From positions 101,898 to 165,897 of the forward strand of contig JAIBEY010000039.1 of assembly GCA_019459525.1 (NCBI GenBank): DNA of 64,000 nucleotides, given 5' to 3'. Each line of letters starts with the position of its first letter. Position 1 is the stretch's first letter. Origin of the DNA: Prolixibacteraceae bacterium (lineage in GTDB: Bacteria; Bacteroidota; Bacteroidia; Bacteroidales; Prolixibacteraceae). This document shows positions 36,814 through 47,033 of this stretch, piece by piece. A program made the position numbers and the translations under genes. The notes beneath the pieces were generated by a model. That model did no database searches. It worked only from the letters and a program-made list of their open reading frames with translations, and was not told where the DNA came from.

Positions 36814-37308
36814 CTAATTTACACTATCTTTCAGAAAATCAATTTCGTTTCCGCGTAATATTATTTGAGGTTTTCGTTCCGATGTTTCCAGTTCAATACT
36901 TACTATTTTCATTCCACGAAAATTTTCATTTAGGTACTTCACCCCTGACAAATCGTTCACCTCAACATAAACAAAATAACTATCGTCAATTTTTACTCCA
37001 GTGGTATCTTCAATTACCTCACCTTTAATCCGAAACAGGATTGAATTGTCAATTCGCTTAATGTCGGTATATTTTTTTACAATATCCGTTAAACTGATGG
37101 AGGTAAATTTTCTGTTTTTGTTTAAAATATATACTGATCCATTATCCGTCTTTTTTTCAACCTTTATTGAATCGATACTCTTCGGGTTAAGGTAAACCTT
37201 TTTGATGTCGATCTTTACTGAATTTAAATAAAAGTCAGGAGCTTGTTTTTGTTGAGAGAAACCTGAGAAAGCAAGCAATAGCAGAAATAGAAAAGTGAAA
37301 AATTTCAT
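36814..37308 (-). CDS. Exported protein of unknown function, TonB-plug-like
   Basis: A 164-residue product with a signal peptide (MKFFTFLFLLLLAFSGFSQQ). The mature part has the alternating beta pattern DFYLNSVKIDIKKVYLNPKSIDSIKV and VYILNKNRKFTSISLTDIVKKY, reminiscent of small plug-like or carboxypeptidase-regulatory fragments of Bacteroidota surface proteins. There is no receptor barrel. The function is unknown. It is probably periplasmic. Confidence 0.55.
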   Translation of the reverse strand: MKFFTFLFLLLLAFSGFSQQKQAPDFYLNSVKIDIKKVYLNPKSIDSIKVEKKTDNGSVYILNKNRKFTSISLTDIVKKYTDIKRIDNSILFRIKGEVIEDTTGVKIDDSYFVYVEVNDLSGVKYLNENFRGMKIVSIELETSERKPQIILRGNEIDFLKDSVN

Positions 37309-37367
37309 ACACCTAATTTTGGGAAGTGAACCATATGCTTGTCAAAAATCATGCCTCTCGCACCATT

Positions 37368-38132
37368 CTAGTCCTTGATAAAGTAAAATATAGCAGCAAT
37401 TAATCCGGCCGAAACAACTATCCAGCGCAATACTTCAGGTTTCATCTTCCCTGCCAGTTTCCCTCCAATTAATCCACCCAGAAGCGAGCCAAAAATCATG
37501 ATAAAGGCAATCGTCCAATCTACTTTTCCGGAGAATGCAAAATAAATGGCTGCGGCCAGGTTAATAGCAAATGCGAGTGCCTGTTTCAGAAAATTCAGAC
37601 GGGTCATGTTTTCGTCGGTTACTAAACCCAGAGTAGCCATTAGGATTACGCCCAATCCGGCGCCAAAATAGCCACCATAAATAGCGGCTAAAAGGACCAA
37701 CGAGAGCATAAATATTGGGTTGTGATGTTCGGAATGAGCCTGCCCCATGCGCGAAACTACCCAGTTTTTAATGCGCACCTGAAATCCCAAAAGCAAGGTT
37801 GCTCCCAGAATGAGGTAAGGGATAAGGCTTTTAAAAGCATCTTCGCTGGTATTTAAAATGAGTAGTCCCCCTGCAACTCCGCCCACGATAGCCACTGGCA
37901 ATAGTTTCAGTAATCGCCGGTACTGCGATTGAAATTCATTTCGCTGCGCCCACATGCCGCCGATGGTTCCGGGAACCAGCGCAACCGTATTGGTTACATT
38001 GGCTACCACCGGAGAAATTCCTAAAGCAAGCAAAGCCGGAAAACTTACCAGAGTTCCTCCACCAGCCATGGCATTAATAAATCCGGCAGTTACGGCAGCC
38101 AGAAAAATAAGCATTTCGTTGAGCAGCGACAT
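37368..38132 (-). CDS. TSUP family transporter (TauE/SafE-like)
   Basis: A 254-residue membrane protein with about eight helices in two homologous halves. The start FINAMAGGGTLVSFPALLALG and second-half GGLIGGKLAGKMKP are the usual TSUP stretches. The family moves sulfite, sulfoacetate or other small anions outward, or sulfur compounds inward. The substrate is not deducible. The ATG at 38132 is chosen; an upstream GTG would add eight residues. Confidence 0.85.
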   Translation of the reverse strand: MSLLNEMLIFLAAVTAGFINAMAGGGTLVSFPALLALGISPVVANVTNTVALVPGTIGGMWAQRNEFQSQYRRLLKLLPVAIVGGVAGGLLILNTSEDAFKSLIPYLILGATLLLGFQVRIKNWVVSRMGQAHSEHHNPIFMLSLVLLAAIYGGYFGAGLGVILMATLGLVTDENMTRLNFLKQALAFAINLAAAIYFAFSGKVDWTIAFIMIFGSLLGGLIGGKLAGKMKPEVLRWIVVSAGLIAAIFYFIKD

Positions 38133-38253
38133 GATCCTCTCAGATTGGTGAGCCACAAAGATGTAAAAAGCCTGAAAAATAAAATCAGGTTCCGGTTGAA
38201 AAGTATTTGCTTTTGCCGAATAAGTGTTTGATATACATTTACCGTCTATTGGT

Positions 38254-38261
38254 TATATTTG
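38254..38261 (+). promoter_or_regulatory. Putative promoter for the GH42 gene
   Basis: TATATTTG matches TAnnTTTG 34 nt before the GH42 start codon. A TTTG at 38227-38230 lies 23 nt upstream, slightly longer than the 19-21 nt norm. Confidence 0.5.
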
Positions 38262-38294
38262 TACATGAACTGAGCAAACTAAAACTATGAACCC

Positions 38295-40388
38295 ATGAGA
38301 AAATCAGTTATCTTTTTTCTGTTATCGATTATTGCCACAGCGGTTACTGCCCAATCAACTACAATGGACAACGTGCTGTATGGGGCAGCTTATTACCACG
38401 AATACATGCCTTCCGACCGGTTGGCCGACGACCTGAAACTGATGAAGGAATCAGGTATTTCGGTAGTTCGGGTGGGTGAATCGACCTGGAGTTTATTTGA
38501 ACCACGCGAGGGGGAATTCGAGTTCGCCTGGATGGACCGCATTCTCGACGGACTTCATGCCAACGGGATCAAAGTAATTTTAGGAACGCCAACTTATTCG
38601 ATGCCGGCCTGGTTGTGGCACAAACATCCTGAAGTGCTGGTCGATTATGAAAAAGGGTATCAGGCTTACTACGGAATCCGTCAAAATATGGACATCACCA
38701 ATCCAACTTTCCTGTTTTATTCGGAGCGGGTAATCCGGAAAATGATGGAGCATTACGCCAAGCATCCGGCTATTATTGGTTACCAGGTTGACAACGAAAC
38801 CACTTCGTATGGGGTTAATAATTACGATTTTCACATCAGTTTCGTTAATTACCTGAAAAAGAAATTTGGCACCACCGAAAACCTGAATAAACTATGGGGC
38901 CTGAATTACTGGGGCATGACCATGAACGATTGGGACGAATTTCCGCAAAAAGACGGTGTGACCAATACTGCCTATAAACTGGAATGGGAGCGCTTTAAAC
39001 GTAAAGCTGTGGCCGATTATCTGACCTGGCAATCCGAAATTGTTGCTGAACATAAACTTCCACACCAGTTTATCACCCATTGTTTTATGCCATCAGTTCA
39101 GGATATCGACCAAATAGAAAGCGCCCAAAAAATGGATGTGTTGGCAGTGAACGTTTATCACGGATCGCAGGATAACCTGACTGGCGATGAAATTGCGTTT
39201 TCGGGCGACTTTTTCCGTTCGGTAAAAATGAAAAATTACCTGATCACCGAAACCAATGCGCAAACCATTGGCTGGGATTCGAAATCGCAGTTGCCACCTT
39301 ACGACGGACAGCTTCGCCAAAATGTATATGCGCACATGGGTTCAGGAGCCAATATGGTCGAATACTGGCATTGGCATTCGATTCATTACGGGCAGGAAAC
39401 CTATTGGAAAGGTGTTTTGTCGCACGATTTGCAACCAAACCGGGCTTATGCCGAAGTTTCGAAAACTGCGCACGAGTTACGGCAGTTTGGTAAAAAGCTG
39501 GTTAATCTGAAAATTACCAACAAAGTGGCCATTCTGTTTAGTCACGATGCCAATGCAGCGCTGAATATTATGCCATTTAAAAACAGTAAACAGGATATGT
39601 GGGGTGGGAGCGGCAATGTTTACCGCAACGAATTGGTCGGTCAGTTTCACAAGGTTCTGTATCGGAACAACGTGGGTGTCGATTTTATTTTTCCTGAAAA
39701 TGCCCGACTCGAAGATTACAAACTCGTGATTATTCCGGCTTTGTATATTGCCAGCGACGAGGTGCTACAGAAAATAAATACGTACGTTGAGAAAGGCGGA
39801 CATGTGATCATGCAGTTTAAAAGTGGTTTCTGCGATGAGAATTCGATGGTCCGGCCGGTTTTGGCCCCTGGTCCGTTGCGAAAAGCCTGTGGTTTTTATT
39901 ACCAGGAGTTCTCAAACATCAAAGAACTGACCTTAAAAGATAATCCGTTTAAAGTGGACGATGCTACCAACAAAGTGGCCGACTGGGCTGAATACCTGAT
40001 TCCGGAAACGGCTAAAGCATTGGCGTATTACGATCATCCATACTTCGGGAAATACCCGGCCATTACCATTAATAATTTCGGAAAAGGAACTTTGCTGTAC
40101 GAAGGAACTGCTGTTTCAGATGCCATTCAGGAGAAGATCTTACTGGAAGGGCTCGATCGGGCAGGAATTAAAACCGTTGATCAAAACCTGCACTGGCCGC
40201 TCATTACCAAAAGTGGAGTAAATGATGCCGGTAAAAAAGTACATTATTACTACAACTACTCTTCGCAGAAATCGAGCCTGATATATCCGCACAAAGCTGG
40301 AACCGAACTGATTGCCGGTAAAACTGTAGCTTCGGAAACATCGCTCGAAATTGGGCCGTGGGATGTGCTGATTGTGGAGGAAAATTAG
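38295..40388 (+). CDS. Secreted GH42 beta-galactosidase-like glycosidase
   Basis: A 697-residue GH42 enzyme with a signal peptide (cleavage probably after VTAQ). The TIM barrel shows GDYHEYMP-like start GAAYYHEYMPSDRLADDLKL, the acid/base Glu at residue 168 in YQVDNETTSYG and the nucleophile Glu at residue 319 in YLITETNAQT. A trimerisation domain and a small C-terminal beta domain follow. It should release galactose or a related sugar outside the cell. No SusC/D genes are nearby, so it is not part of a classical PUL in this window. Confidence 0.88.
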   Translation: MRKSVIFFLLSIIATAVTAQSTTMDNVLYGAAYYHEYMPSDRLADDLKLMKESGISVVRVGESTWSLFEPREGEFEFAWMDRILDGLHANGIKVILGTPTYSMPAWLWHKHPEVLVDYEKGYQAYYGIRQNMDITNPTFLFYSERVIRKMMEHYAKHPAIIGYQVDNETTSYGVNNYDFHISFVNYLKKKFGTTENLNKLWGLNYWGMTMNDWDEFPQKDGVTNTAYKLEWERFKRKAVADYLTWQSEIVAEHKLPHQFITHCFMPSVQDIDQIESAQKMDVLAVNVYHGSQDNLTGDEIAFSGDFFRSVKMKNYLITETNAQTIGWDSKSQLPPYDGQLRQNVYAHMGSGANMVEYWHWHSIHYGQETYWKGVLSHDLQPNRAYAEVSKTAHELRQFGKKLVNLKITNKVAILFSHDANAALNIMPFKNSKQDMWGGSGNVYRNELVGQFHKVLYRNNVGVDFIFPENARLEDYKLVIIPALYIASDEVLQKINTYVEKGGHVIMQFKSGFCDENSMVRPVLAPGPLRKACGFYYQEFSNIKELTLKDNPFKVDDATNKVADWAEYLIPETAKALAYYDHPYFGKYPAITINNFGKGTLLYEGTAVSDAIQEKILLEGLDRAGIKTVDQNLHWPLITKSGVNDAGKKVHYYYNYSSQKSSLIYPHKAGTELIAGKTVASETSLEIGPWDVLIVEEN

Positions 40389-40421
40389 TTTAGCCGAAAC
40401 AACGCAGAATAAATAGGGCGC

Positions 40422-40456
40422 AAGCGAATCGATTTTATCGATTCGCTTTTTTTTTC
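40422..40456 (+). terminator. Rho-independent terminator after the GH42 gene
   Basis: A perfect 12-bp stem (aagcgaatcgat / atcgattcgctt) with a 3-nt loop is followed by a run of T residues, 34 nt past the stop codon. Confidence 0.88.
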
Positions 40457-40575
40457 AGGCTTAAAATTATTTGGCATTTGCTGTAAACGGCGATTCCTTG
40501 TAGTATTCGGAATGCCCATGTTCAGCATGAGATCTTATTGTTGCTACATTATCAACTTTCTTGAATAAACTGTTG

Positions 40576-40784
40576 TAAAATAGAAAAGGCTGTCCTCTGA
40601 CAGCCTTTTCACCCGTTACGACGGGAAACTAACCTAAACCAACTAAACCTAATAAACCATGAGCCACCAAAGTAACCAACTTTGTAGAAGCTACCTAAAT
40701 AACCATTAAAGTAGCACTTTGGTTTCCAAGTGTATTATATTTTGAATATTATTATAGACAAAGAACTGTCCAGTGAACTGAACG
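40576..40784 (-). ncRNA. Candidate structured small RNA of about 205 nt
   Basis: The gap between the GH42 and GHL10 genes holds a full transcription unit on the minus strand with no sizeable frame. It has a consensus promoter (40788-40820), a predicted 5' end near 40782, and a terminator (40583-40610). The 5' ACCCGTT (40787-40781) can pair with AACGGGT (40617-40611) just before the terminator, closing the molecule. The same AACGGG can instead pair locally with CCCGT at 40625-40620. Internal stems include CACTT-GG/CC-AAAGTG and GCTAC/GTAGC. I do not recognise a known family; it is not obviously 6S RNA or tmRNA. Confidence 0.5.
40583..40610 (-). terminator. Terminator of the candidate small RNA
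   Basis: A perfect 12-bp stem, gaaaaggctgtc / gacagccttttc, with a 4-nt loop. On the minus strand it ends in ttttctatttta; on the plus strand no T run follows, so it points leftward. Confidence 0.7.
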
Positions 40785-40787
40785 GGT

Positions 40788-40820
40788 CAAAGATATCAAA
40801 AAAAATGGAAAATAAACAAA
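40788..40820 (-). promoter_or_regulatory. Promoter of the candidate small RNA
   Basis: On the minus strand, TTTG (40820-40817) and TATCTTTG (40795-40788) are spaced by 21 nt, matching the Bacteroidota -33/-7 consensus at both boxes. Confidence 0.65.
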
Positions 40821-41160
40821 TGCCATTTCGAGGAAAGTAGAATTATTTTACTTTTTTTTAAGATTGCAACGTGTTGTAAATTAGTTGTTAAGAGATAGAT
40901 GCTAAATTATATAGGTAAAAGTTGGGTCGCCGATGTGGAAAATTTGTAGTTTTTAGCTGTAGTCAAAATAGAATAACTGTACTTTAGACACTAATCCTGA
41001 TGACTGAAAACTAATTCTGGATACCAGTAGCTGTTTGTCAAATCAGGACTCATCCGGCGAAAAAATGTTTTCAACAATTTACCTTTGATAAAAAGTTCGG
41101 CTTCTTTGATCGTTTTTAGTTGGGATACACGTATTTTGTCTGAAATTTAAAATCGGTAAT

Positions 41161-42672
41161 ATGCTCAGGTTTCTTGTCATTTCCATCTTGTTGTCTGTAA
41201 GTTTAGGATTGTGGGCACAGGAAGCTCCCAAACGTGAATTTCGTGCGGTATGGGTCGCCACGGTTAATAACATCGACTGGCCTTCGAAACCTGGACTTTC
41301 GGCTGACCAACAAAAAAAAGAAGCCATCGCCATTCTCGATCTTCATGCCCAAAACAGGATGAATGTTATCATCATGCAGGTCAGGCCGGCTTCGGATGCT
41401 TTTTACCAGTCAGAACTCGAACCATGGTCGCACTACCTGACCGGGACTTCAGGAAAAGCTCCGTCGCCGTTTTACGATCCGCTGCATTTCTGGATTGAAG
41501 AGTGTCACCGGCGGAACATGGAATTTCATGCCTGGCTTAATCCGTTCCGGGTTGCGCAAAACGCCAGCGAACCATTAGCGGCAACTCACATCGCTTTTAA
41601 GCATCCCGAATGGATTGTTAACTATGGCGGTAAATTGTATTTCGATCCGGGATTGCCGCAAACACGCGAGTTCCTGGTAAAAGTAGTTACCGATATGGTC
41701 TCGCGGTACGATCTGGATGCCATTCATTTCGACGATTATTTTTATCCATACCCGCTTAAGGAAGATTTTCCGGACCAGCAATCGTTTGCCCAATTTAATC
41801 GTGGTTTTTTGGATAGCCAGAAAGCAGATTGGCGGCGCGATAATGTGGATTTGATGATTCGGATGCTTTCGGAAGCGATTAAAAAAACAAAGCCCTGGGT
41901 AAAATTCGGAATCAGTCCGTTTGGTGTTTGGCGCAACAAATCAGACGATCCGCAAGGTTCGGAAACTACTGCCGGAACTACCAATTACGATCAACTATAT
42001 GCTGATATCCTGAAATGGCAGAAAAGCGGGTGGATTGATTATTGCCTGCCGCAGTTGTACTGGCAAATTGGGCATCCGTCGGTCGATTTTCTGACGCTGA
42101 GCAAATGGTGGGCCGATCATGCTTATGGACGGGCCATGTACATTGGTCATGCGGTTTACAAGCTCGAAGCCAATTCAACTATTCCCGAATGGAAAGATCC
42201 TAATCAGTTAGTTAAACAAATCCAGATTACCCGTCAGATTCCGCAGTTGGGTGGAAGTGCATTTTACAGCAGCGTCCATTTTAAACGCGATTTGTTCGGA
42301 TTCGAGAAGACACTTCAGGAAAAATTATACCGATCTACGTCGTTGGTGCCAACAATGCCCTGGATTGACAATAAAGCTCCGGAACAACCCCGGCATTTCA
42401 GGAAAAAGGGACATCAGCTTAAATGGAAACCGGCCAAGGTGGTTGGTAATGAGCTGGACAAGCAGGCTCGGTATGTGGTTTATCTCAATCCGGTTGGACA
42501 AGCATTTGACGCCAATAAACCTGAAAATATTTTCACAATTACTTCGGATAAAAAGATCGTTTTTAAGCCAAATTCTCGTAAATTACGGAGAAAATACGAA
42601 ATACGGATTTCTGCTCTGGATCGCCTTCACAACGAAAGCGAAATAAGTAAAGTGAAAGTGATTAAATTATAA
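41161..42672 (+). CDS. GHL10 family glycosyl-hydrolase-like protein
   Basis: A 503-residue exported protein with a short signal peptide (ends LGLWAQ). [21 protein letters not shown] and [15 protein letters not shown] are hallmarks of the GHL10/DUF187 family (DigH-like), whose characterised members cleave denuded peptidoglycan glycans. [14 protein letters not shown] carries the probable catalytic acidic pair. The C-terminal 100 residues look like a fibronectin-type domain. It starts a plus-strand pair with the glycosyltransferase 14 nt downstream. Confidence 0.85.
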   Translation: MLRFLVISILLSVSLGLWAQEAPKREFRAVWVATVNNIDWPSKPGLSADQQKKEAIAILDLHAQNRMNVIIMQVRPASDAFYQSELEPWSHYLTGTSGKAPSPFYDPLHFWIEECHRRNMEFHAWLNPFRVAQNASEPLAATHIAFKHPEWIVNYGGKLYFDPGLPQTREFLVKVVTDMVSRYDLDAIHFDDYFYPYPLKEDFPDQQSFAQFNRGFLDSQKADWRRDNVDLMIRMLSEAIKKTKPWVKFGISPFGVWRNKSDDPQGSETTAGTTNYDQLYADILKWQKSGWIDYCLPQLYWQIGHPSVDFLTLSKWWADHAYGRAMYIGHAVYKLEANSTIPEWKDPNQLVKQIQITRQIPQLGGSAFYSSVHFKRDLFGFEKTLQEKLYRSTSLVPTMPWIDNKAPEQPRHFRKKGHQLKWKPAKVVGNELDKQARYVVYLNPVGQAFDANKPENIFTITSDKKIVFKPNSRKLRRKYEIRISALDRLHNESEISKVKVIKL

Positions 42673-42686
42673 CGTACTTCTCTGTC

Positions 42687-44171
42687 ATGAATCGAAATAT
42701 AGATGTGTTTTTTGTATTCAGCGATGAAGTTGCCAGCCAGAAACTGATTAATCAGTTCAGGAAATCTGCCCTTGTCAATCAGGTTTATGTGCTTACCAAA
42801 GTTTCCGTGAATTTGGAGAATTGTGAGCAAATTCTGGTTGAAGAAAATGGTTCGTGTTCCACCATCCGCCAGATCGCTAAATTGGTACAAGCTGATTATG
42901 CGTTGCTGGCATTGAGCAATTCGAATATCGAATTAGGGCAGGGTGCTGTGGAACGCCTGATACAGGTTGCCGAAAACACTGAGGCTCCGATGGTTTATTG
43001 CGATTATTTTGAACTAAAAGATACTGTTTTGTCACCACATCCGCTGATTAGCTATCAGTTGGGAAGCTTACGCGACGATTTTGATTTTGGTCCGGTACGG
43101 TTTTTCAGGGCTGATGTTTTAAAAGCCTTCAGGTACGAAAATTACGAGACGTTGAAATATGCCGGAAGTTATGCCTTGCGTTTGCGGGCAAGCCGGATGG
43201 GCGAATTGGTTCATATTCCGGAATGCCTGTTTACCATGATTGAAACAGATACGAGAACCTCGGGTGAAAAGCAGTTTGATTACGTGAAAGCCGCCGCCCG
43301 TGAGCGTCAGCTCGAAATGGAACAGGTTTGTACCGCCCACCTGCGCGATATCGGCGCCTTACTACTGGCTCCTTTCCCTGAAACCATGTTTGCAGAGCCT
43401 TTCGAGCAGGAAGCTTCGGTCATAATTCCGGTTCGTAACCGGGTAAAAACCATTCGCGATGCTGTGGAGTCTGTGTTGATTCAGAAAACCACGTTCAAAT
43501 TTAACCTGATTGTTGTGGATAATTATTCAACCGACGGGACAACCGAAATTTTGGAAGAATATGCTGCTTCGGGGAAATTGATCCACCTTATTCCGGAACG
43601 AAAAGACCTCGGGATTGGCGGTTGCTGGAATGAGGCCGTCTTTCACCCGGCATGTGGAAAATTTGCCATCCAGTTGGATAGCGACGATTTGTATTCCGAC
43701 AAAAACACCCTTCAAATTATAGTCGATAAGTTTTACGAAGAAAATTGCGCCATGGTAATTGGCAGTTACCGTATGACCAATTTCAAGCTCGAAGAGATTC
43801 CGCCCGGGGTGATCGATCATCGGGAATGGACCGACGATAATGGCCCAAATAATGCGCTGCGGATTAATGGATTAGGCGCCCCACGGGCATTTTACACGCC
43901 GATATTACGCGAAATCAGGGTGCCGAACGTAAGCTATGGCGAAGATTATGCACTGGGTTTGGCTATTTCGGGGAAATATAAAATTGGCCGGATTTATCAG
44001 CCTGTTTATTTGTGTCGCCGCTGGGACGACAATACCGACGCATCGCTCGATGTTGGCAAACTGAATGTCCACAATCGGTACAAAGACCGAATCCGGACTT
44101 TTGAACTTCAATCGCGCATTCAGCGAAACAAACGGGTTGATCCGGATAAGGCCTGGATGGAAGATCTGTAA
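42687..44171 (+). CDS. Family 2 glycosyltransferase
   Basis: A 494-residue protein. The C-terminal half is a GT2 GT-A fold: [34 protein letters not shown], and the metal motif [10 protein letters not shown]. The N-terminal 240 residues look like a second, degenerate GT-A fold ([22 protein letters not shown]) lacking an intact DxD motif. No membrane helix is seen, so it is cytosolic. The donor and acceptor are unknown. It follows the GHL10 gene closely, suggesting joint work on wall or surface glycans. Confidence 0.85.
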   Translation: MNRNIDVFFVFSDEVASQKLINQFRKSALVNQVYVLTKVSVNLENCEQILVEENGSCSTIRQIAKLVQADYALLALSNSNIELGQGAVERLIQVAENTEAPMVYCDYFELKDTVLSPHPLISYQLGSLRDDFDFGPVRFFRADVLKAFRYENYETLKYAGSYALRLRASRMGELVHIPECLFTMIETDTRTSGEKQFDYVKAAARERQLEMEQVCTAHLRDIGALLLAPFPETMFAEPFEQEASVIIPVRNRVKTIRDAVESVLIQKTTFKFNLIVVDNYSTDGTTEILEEYAASGKLIHLIPERKDLGIGGCWNEAVFHPACGKFAIQLDSDDLYSDKNTLQIIVDKFYEENCAMVIGSYRMTNFKLEEIPPGVIDHREWTDDNGPNNALRINGLGAPRAFYTPILREIRVPNVSYGEDYALGLAISGKYKIGRIYQPVYLCRRWDDNTDASLDVGKLNVHNRYKDRIRTFELQSRIQRNKRVDPDKAWMEDL

Positions 44172-44177
44172 CCAGGG

Positions 44178-45227
44178 TTATCGGAATTTACTTTCTTTTT
44201 TATGGAGTTCGGTTGCTATTTGAGCCAGCATCCGGTCGAAATCGTGTTGGGTAATATTCCGGTCTTTACGTTCGGGAAACATTTTTCGAAACGGAAATTT
44301 ATAGTTTAGCTTAAATTCGAGCGAATAATAAGCACTCAGCATTTCGCCTGCAACCGTATATTCCGGAACTTTCAATTCCGACGATTCCTGCCCCGGGGTT
44401 GCCCAGCCCGGAACCAGCCAGGGCTGCAAACACGGGTAAACCTGAAGCTGGCGCTGCAACAATACCTTACTGCTTGGCAATTTCCGTTCGCGTGTCCACC
44501 AAATATCGCGCACGGCTTCCATCGCCAGAAAAGTTTCGGTTTCGTTCGAAACAACATCCAGATTTCTTAACGTTTCATCAATGATTTGGGTAGCCGCTTT
44601 TTCGTAAGGCAGTTCGCTTTGCAAAGCTTTTATCCCGATGGTAACGCCCAATAAGTTCGAATAAGCATCTTCCACTGAAAAACTGGAATAACGTTCGGGG
44701 ACAAACGGAATGGTTGAGGCGCCAAACCAGGTTGCAATTTCGTGCCATACCGAAAGGTCGTAAGTAATTTTTCCGGCCAGTAATATGAGGTCGGTATCGG
44801 TCAGATCAGACGGGATCCTCACATTCAGCGTTTTTTCTCCTCCCTCGCGACCCAGCACGAGCGAAAGGTTTTGTTCCGGTTTGTTTTCCAGCAGTTGTTT
44901 GTACAGATAGGCCGTCCAGTCAATCTGATCGCGCAAATGGCCCATGTCAATAAATCCTCCGCGACGGGTATAAACAATTCCGTTTTCTTCGCTCGGATCG
45001 CCCAAATAATGGTGCGAACCAATTTTTTCGAGGCTTGTAATTTCGGTAAGCTTAACTCCCGGAATAGCAAAAAGCTGCATTTCAGTACCAAACGAGCAAC
45101 ACGTTCTGATTATCCGATGGGGTTTGGTATCGGGCCGGTTAACTACAAAAACAGGGGCCTTGGCATTCACATTTGGGGTAAGCATATTTAATGCCGAAAA
45201 AAGCAGTACGATTCTAATTGTTCTCAT
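44178..45227 (-). CDS. DUF4056 domain protein
   Basis: A 349-residue exported protein with a signal peptide (MRTIRIVLLFSALNML...VNA). The segments PHRIIRTCCSFGTEMQL, GGFIDMGHLRDQIDWTAYLY and ISYDLSVWHEIATWFG-like text (KITYDLSVWHEIATW) are those of DUF4056. The conserved HLRD and WHEIATW motifs suggest a metal-dependent hydrolase-like site, but no activity is established. It is convergent with the glycosyltransferase gene and divergent from nifA. Confidence 0.72.
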   Translation of the reverse strand: MRTIRIVLLFSALNMLTPNVNAKAPVFVVNRPDTKPHRIIRTCCSFGTEMQLFAIPGVKLTEITSLEKIGSHHYLGDPSEENGIVYTRRGGFIDMGHLRDQIDWTAYLYKQLLENKPEQNLSLVLGREGGEKTLNVRIPSDLTDTDLILLAGKITYDLSVWHEIATWFGASTIPFVPERYSSFSVEDAYSNLLGVTIGIKALQSELPYEKAATQIIDETLRNLDVVSNETETFLAMEAVRDIWWTRERKLPSSKVLLQRQLQVYPCLQPWLVPGWATPGQESSELKVPEYTVAGEMLSAYYSLEFKLNYKFPFRKMFPERKDRNITQHDFDRMLAQIATELHKKESKFR

Positions 45228-45457
45228 GGGCTAAATACTAAACAACTGCAAATGTATAAGAAAAATAGCTGCATTAATCATTTTGTAATCAGGTGAATAC
45301 TTCATTAGCCGCAAATCCTGATTTTTATCAGGTTGTTAATAATTTGTTAAAAGGATAGTGTAATGGATGAAATATAATTAAAAGGAAAATAATAAACCTG
45401 ATATTTGTTCAAAATGCTTGTTTAGTTAGTTGTTCATTGTCAAAAAGATAGTTGAGT

Positions 45458-47017
45458 ATGGAATTCAAATGTAAAAAGGCAGGCAATGAATGTTACGGGC
45501 TCAAGGAGCTTGTTCTGCTGTTTGATATCAGTCAGCGGCTGATTCAAAGTAAAGAATTGAAAAATGATTTGTCGGCGATACTCGAAATGCTGGTTAAATA
45601 TTTGGATGCCGAACGCAGCTTTCTGACCATTTTTAACCGGGAGTCGGAGAGCATTATGATTGAGGCGGCCTATGGATATAGCCCGGCACAACAGGCTCGT
45701 GGCCGATACAAACTGGGCGAAGGCATTATTGGGCGGGTGGTCGAAATGTCGCGCCCGGTGGTCATCGATAAAATTTCGAAATCCAGTTTATTCCTGAACC
45801 GCACAGGTCAGGAACTCACCAAAGATGGTCAGGAACTCACCTTTATTTGTACCCCCATTATCGAAGAAGGAAAAGTGACGGGGACACTAAGTGTGGTCAG
45901 GATTTACAATCCACATATTTCGTACGACGAGGATAATCAATTGCTATCAATCATCGGTTCCATGATTTCGCGCAGTGTGCGTAGCAGGCAGGAGCGCCTG
46001 GAGGAAATGGAAATCCTGAAACAAAAAAATATTCAACTGCAAAATCAGCTTGAGGTGGATTTCAGGCCGGGAAATATCGTTGGAAATTCGAGCAAGATGC
46101 GCGATGTGTATTCGCTGGTGAGCATGGTTGCCGAAACGAATTCAACGGTGCTGATCCGCGGCGAAAGTGGGATCGGGAAAGAATTGATTGCCGATTCGAT
46201 CCATTTTTCGAGTCCTCGGGCAAAAAAGAATTTCATCAAGGTAAACTGCTCTGCTTTGCCTGATACACTAATCGAAAGCGAGTTGTTTGGCCATGAAAAA
46301 GGCGCATTTACCGGAGCTGAGGCCCGACGGAAAGGACGCTTCGAACTGGCTGACGGTGGTACCATTTTTTTGGATGAGATTGGCGATATTCCGCTTTCGA
46401 CACAGGTAAAATTACTTCGGCTGATTCAGCAGCGCGAGTTTGAGCGGTTGGGCGGCACCGAAACCATTAAAATTGATGTTCGTATTATTTGCGCTACCAA
46501 CCGGAACCTGGAAGAATTGATTCAGAACAACGAGTTTCGCGAAGATTTGTATTACCGCATCAACGTGTTTCCGATTTTTGTGCCGCCATTGCGCGACCGC
46601 CGAAACGATATTCCTTCGTTGGTCGATCATTTTATCGGGAAATTCAACAAACGGAACAATGCCAAAATTATCAGGATAACTACTTCGGCGTTGAATATGC
46701 TGATGGTTTACCGCTGGCCCGGAAACATTCGCGAGTTGGAAAACTGCATCGAACGTGCCTGTATTCTTTGCAAAGACAATGTGATACACAGTTACGATCT
46801 GCCGCCTTCGCTGCAAACCGCCGATTCGACGAATACAAAGGCTTCCGGCGGGTTAACCTATACCGTTGAACAGGTTGAAAAACAACTGATCCGTGAAGCG
46901 TTGGTCAGTTCGAAAGGTAACATTGCCAAGGCAGCCGACGAACTGAAAGTTACCGAACGCATGTTGGGTATCCGTCTGAAAAAATACGAGATCGACGCCT
47001 GGAGGTTTAAGGTATGA
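45458..47017 (+). CDS. nifA: NifA-like sigma-54 dependent activator (GAF-AAA-HTH)
   Basis: A 519-residue activator. A GAF domain spans about residues 15-175. The AAA+ domain has Walker A GESGIGKE (235-242) and the sigma-54 contact loop GAFTGA (282-287) in ELFGHEKGAFTGAEARRKG. A Fis-type HTH is at the C terminus (NIAKAADELKVTERMLGIRLKKY). RTGQELTKDGQELTF in the GAF domain is an in-frame 21-bp tandem duplication (45806-45841). Three cysteines cluster in ENCIERACILCKD between AAA+ and HTH. Proximity to the nif genes supports NifA; the nearest nif gene is 3 kb away, so other roles are not excluded. The ATG at 45458 is preferred to a TTG two codons earlier. Confidence 0.8.
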   Translation: MEFKCKKAGNECYGLKELVLLFDISQRLIQSKELKNDLSAILEMLVKYLDAERSFLTIFNRESESIMIEAAYGYSPAQQARGRYKLGEGIIGRVVEMSRPVVIDKISKSSLFLNRTGQELTKDGQELTFICTPIIEEGKVTGTLSVVRIYNPHISYDEDNQLLSIIGSMISRSVRSRQERLEEMEILKQKNIQLQNQLEVDFRPGNIVGNSSKMRDVYSLVSMVAETNSTVLIRGESGIGKELIADSIHFSSPRAKKNFIKVNCSALPDTLIESELFGHEKGAFTGAEARRKGRFELADGGTIFLDEIGDIPLSTQVKLLRLIQQREFERLGGTETIKIDVRIICATNRNLEELIQNNEFREDLYYRINVFPIFVPPLRDRRNDIPSLVDHFIGKFNKRNNAKIIRITTSALNMLMVYRWPGNIRELENCIERACILCKDNVIHSYDLPPSLQTADSTNTKASGGLTYTVEQVEKQLIREALVSSKGNIAKAADELKVTERMLGIRLKKYEIDAWRFKV

Positions 47018-47033
47018 TGGATTAAATGTTATT

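Noticed and set aside
36814..37308. TonB-dependent receptor fragment
   Set aside because: The product is only 164 residues with a complete signal peptide and no barrel; it looks like an independent small protein.
40667..40717. Short plus-strand peptide MSHQSNQLCRSYLNNH
   Set aside because: It is 16 codons with no coding support; the promoter and terminator both point to a minus-strand RNA.
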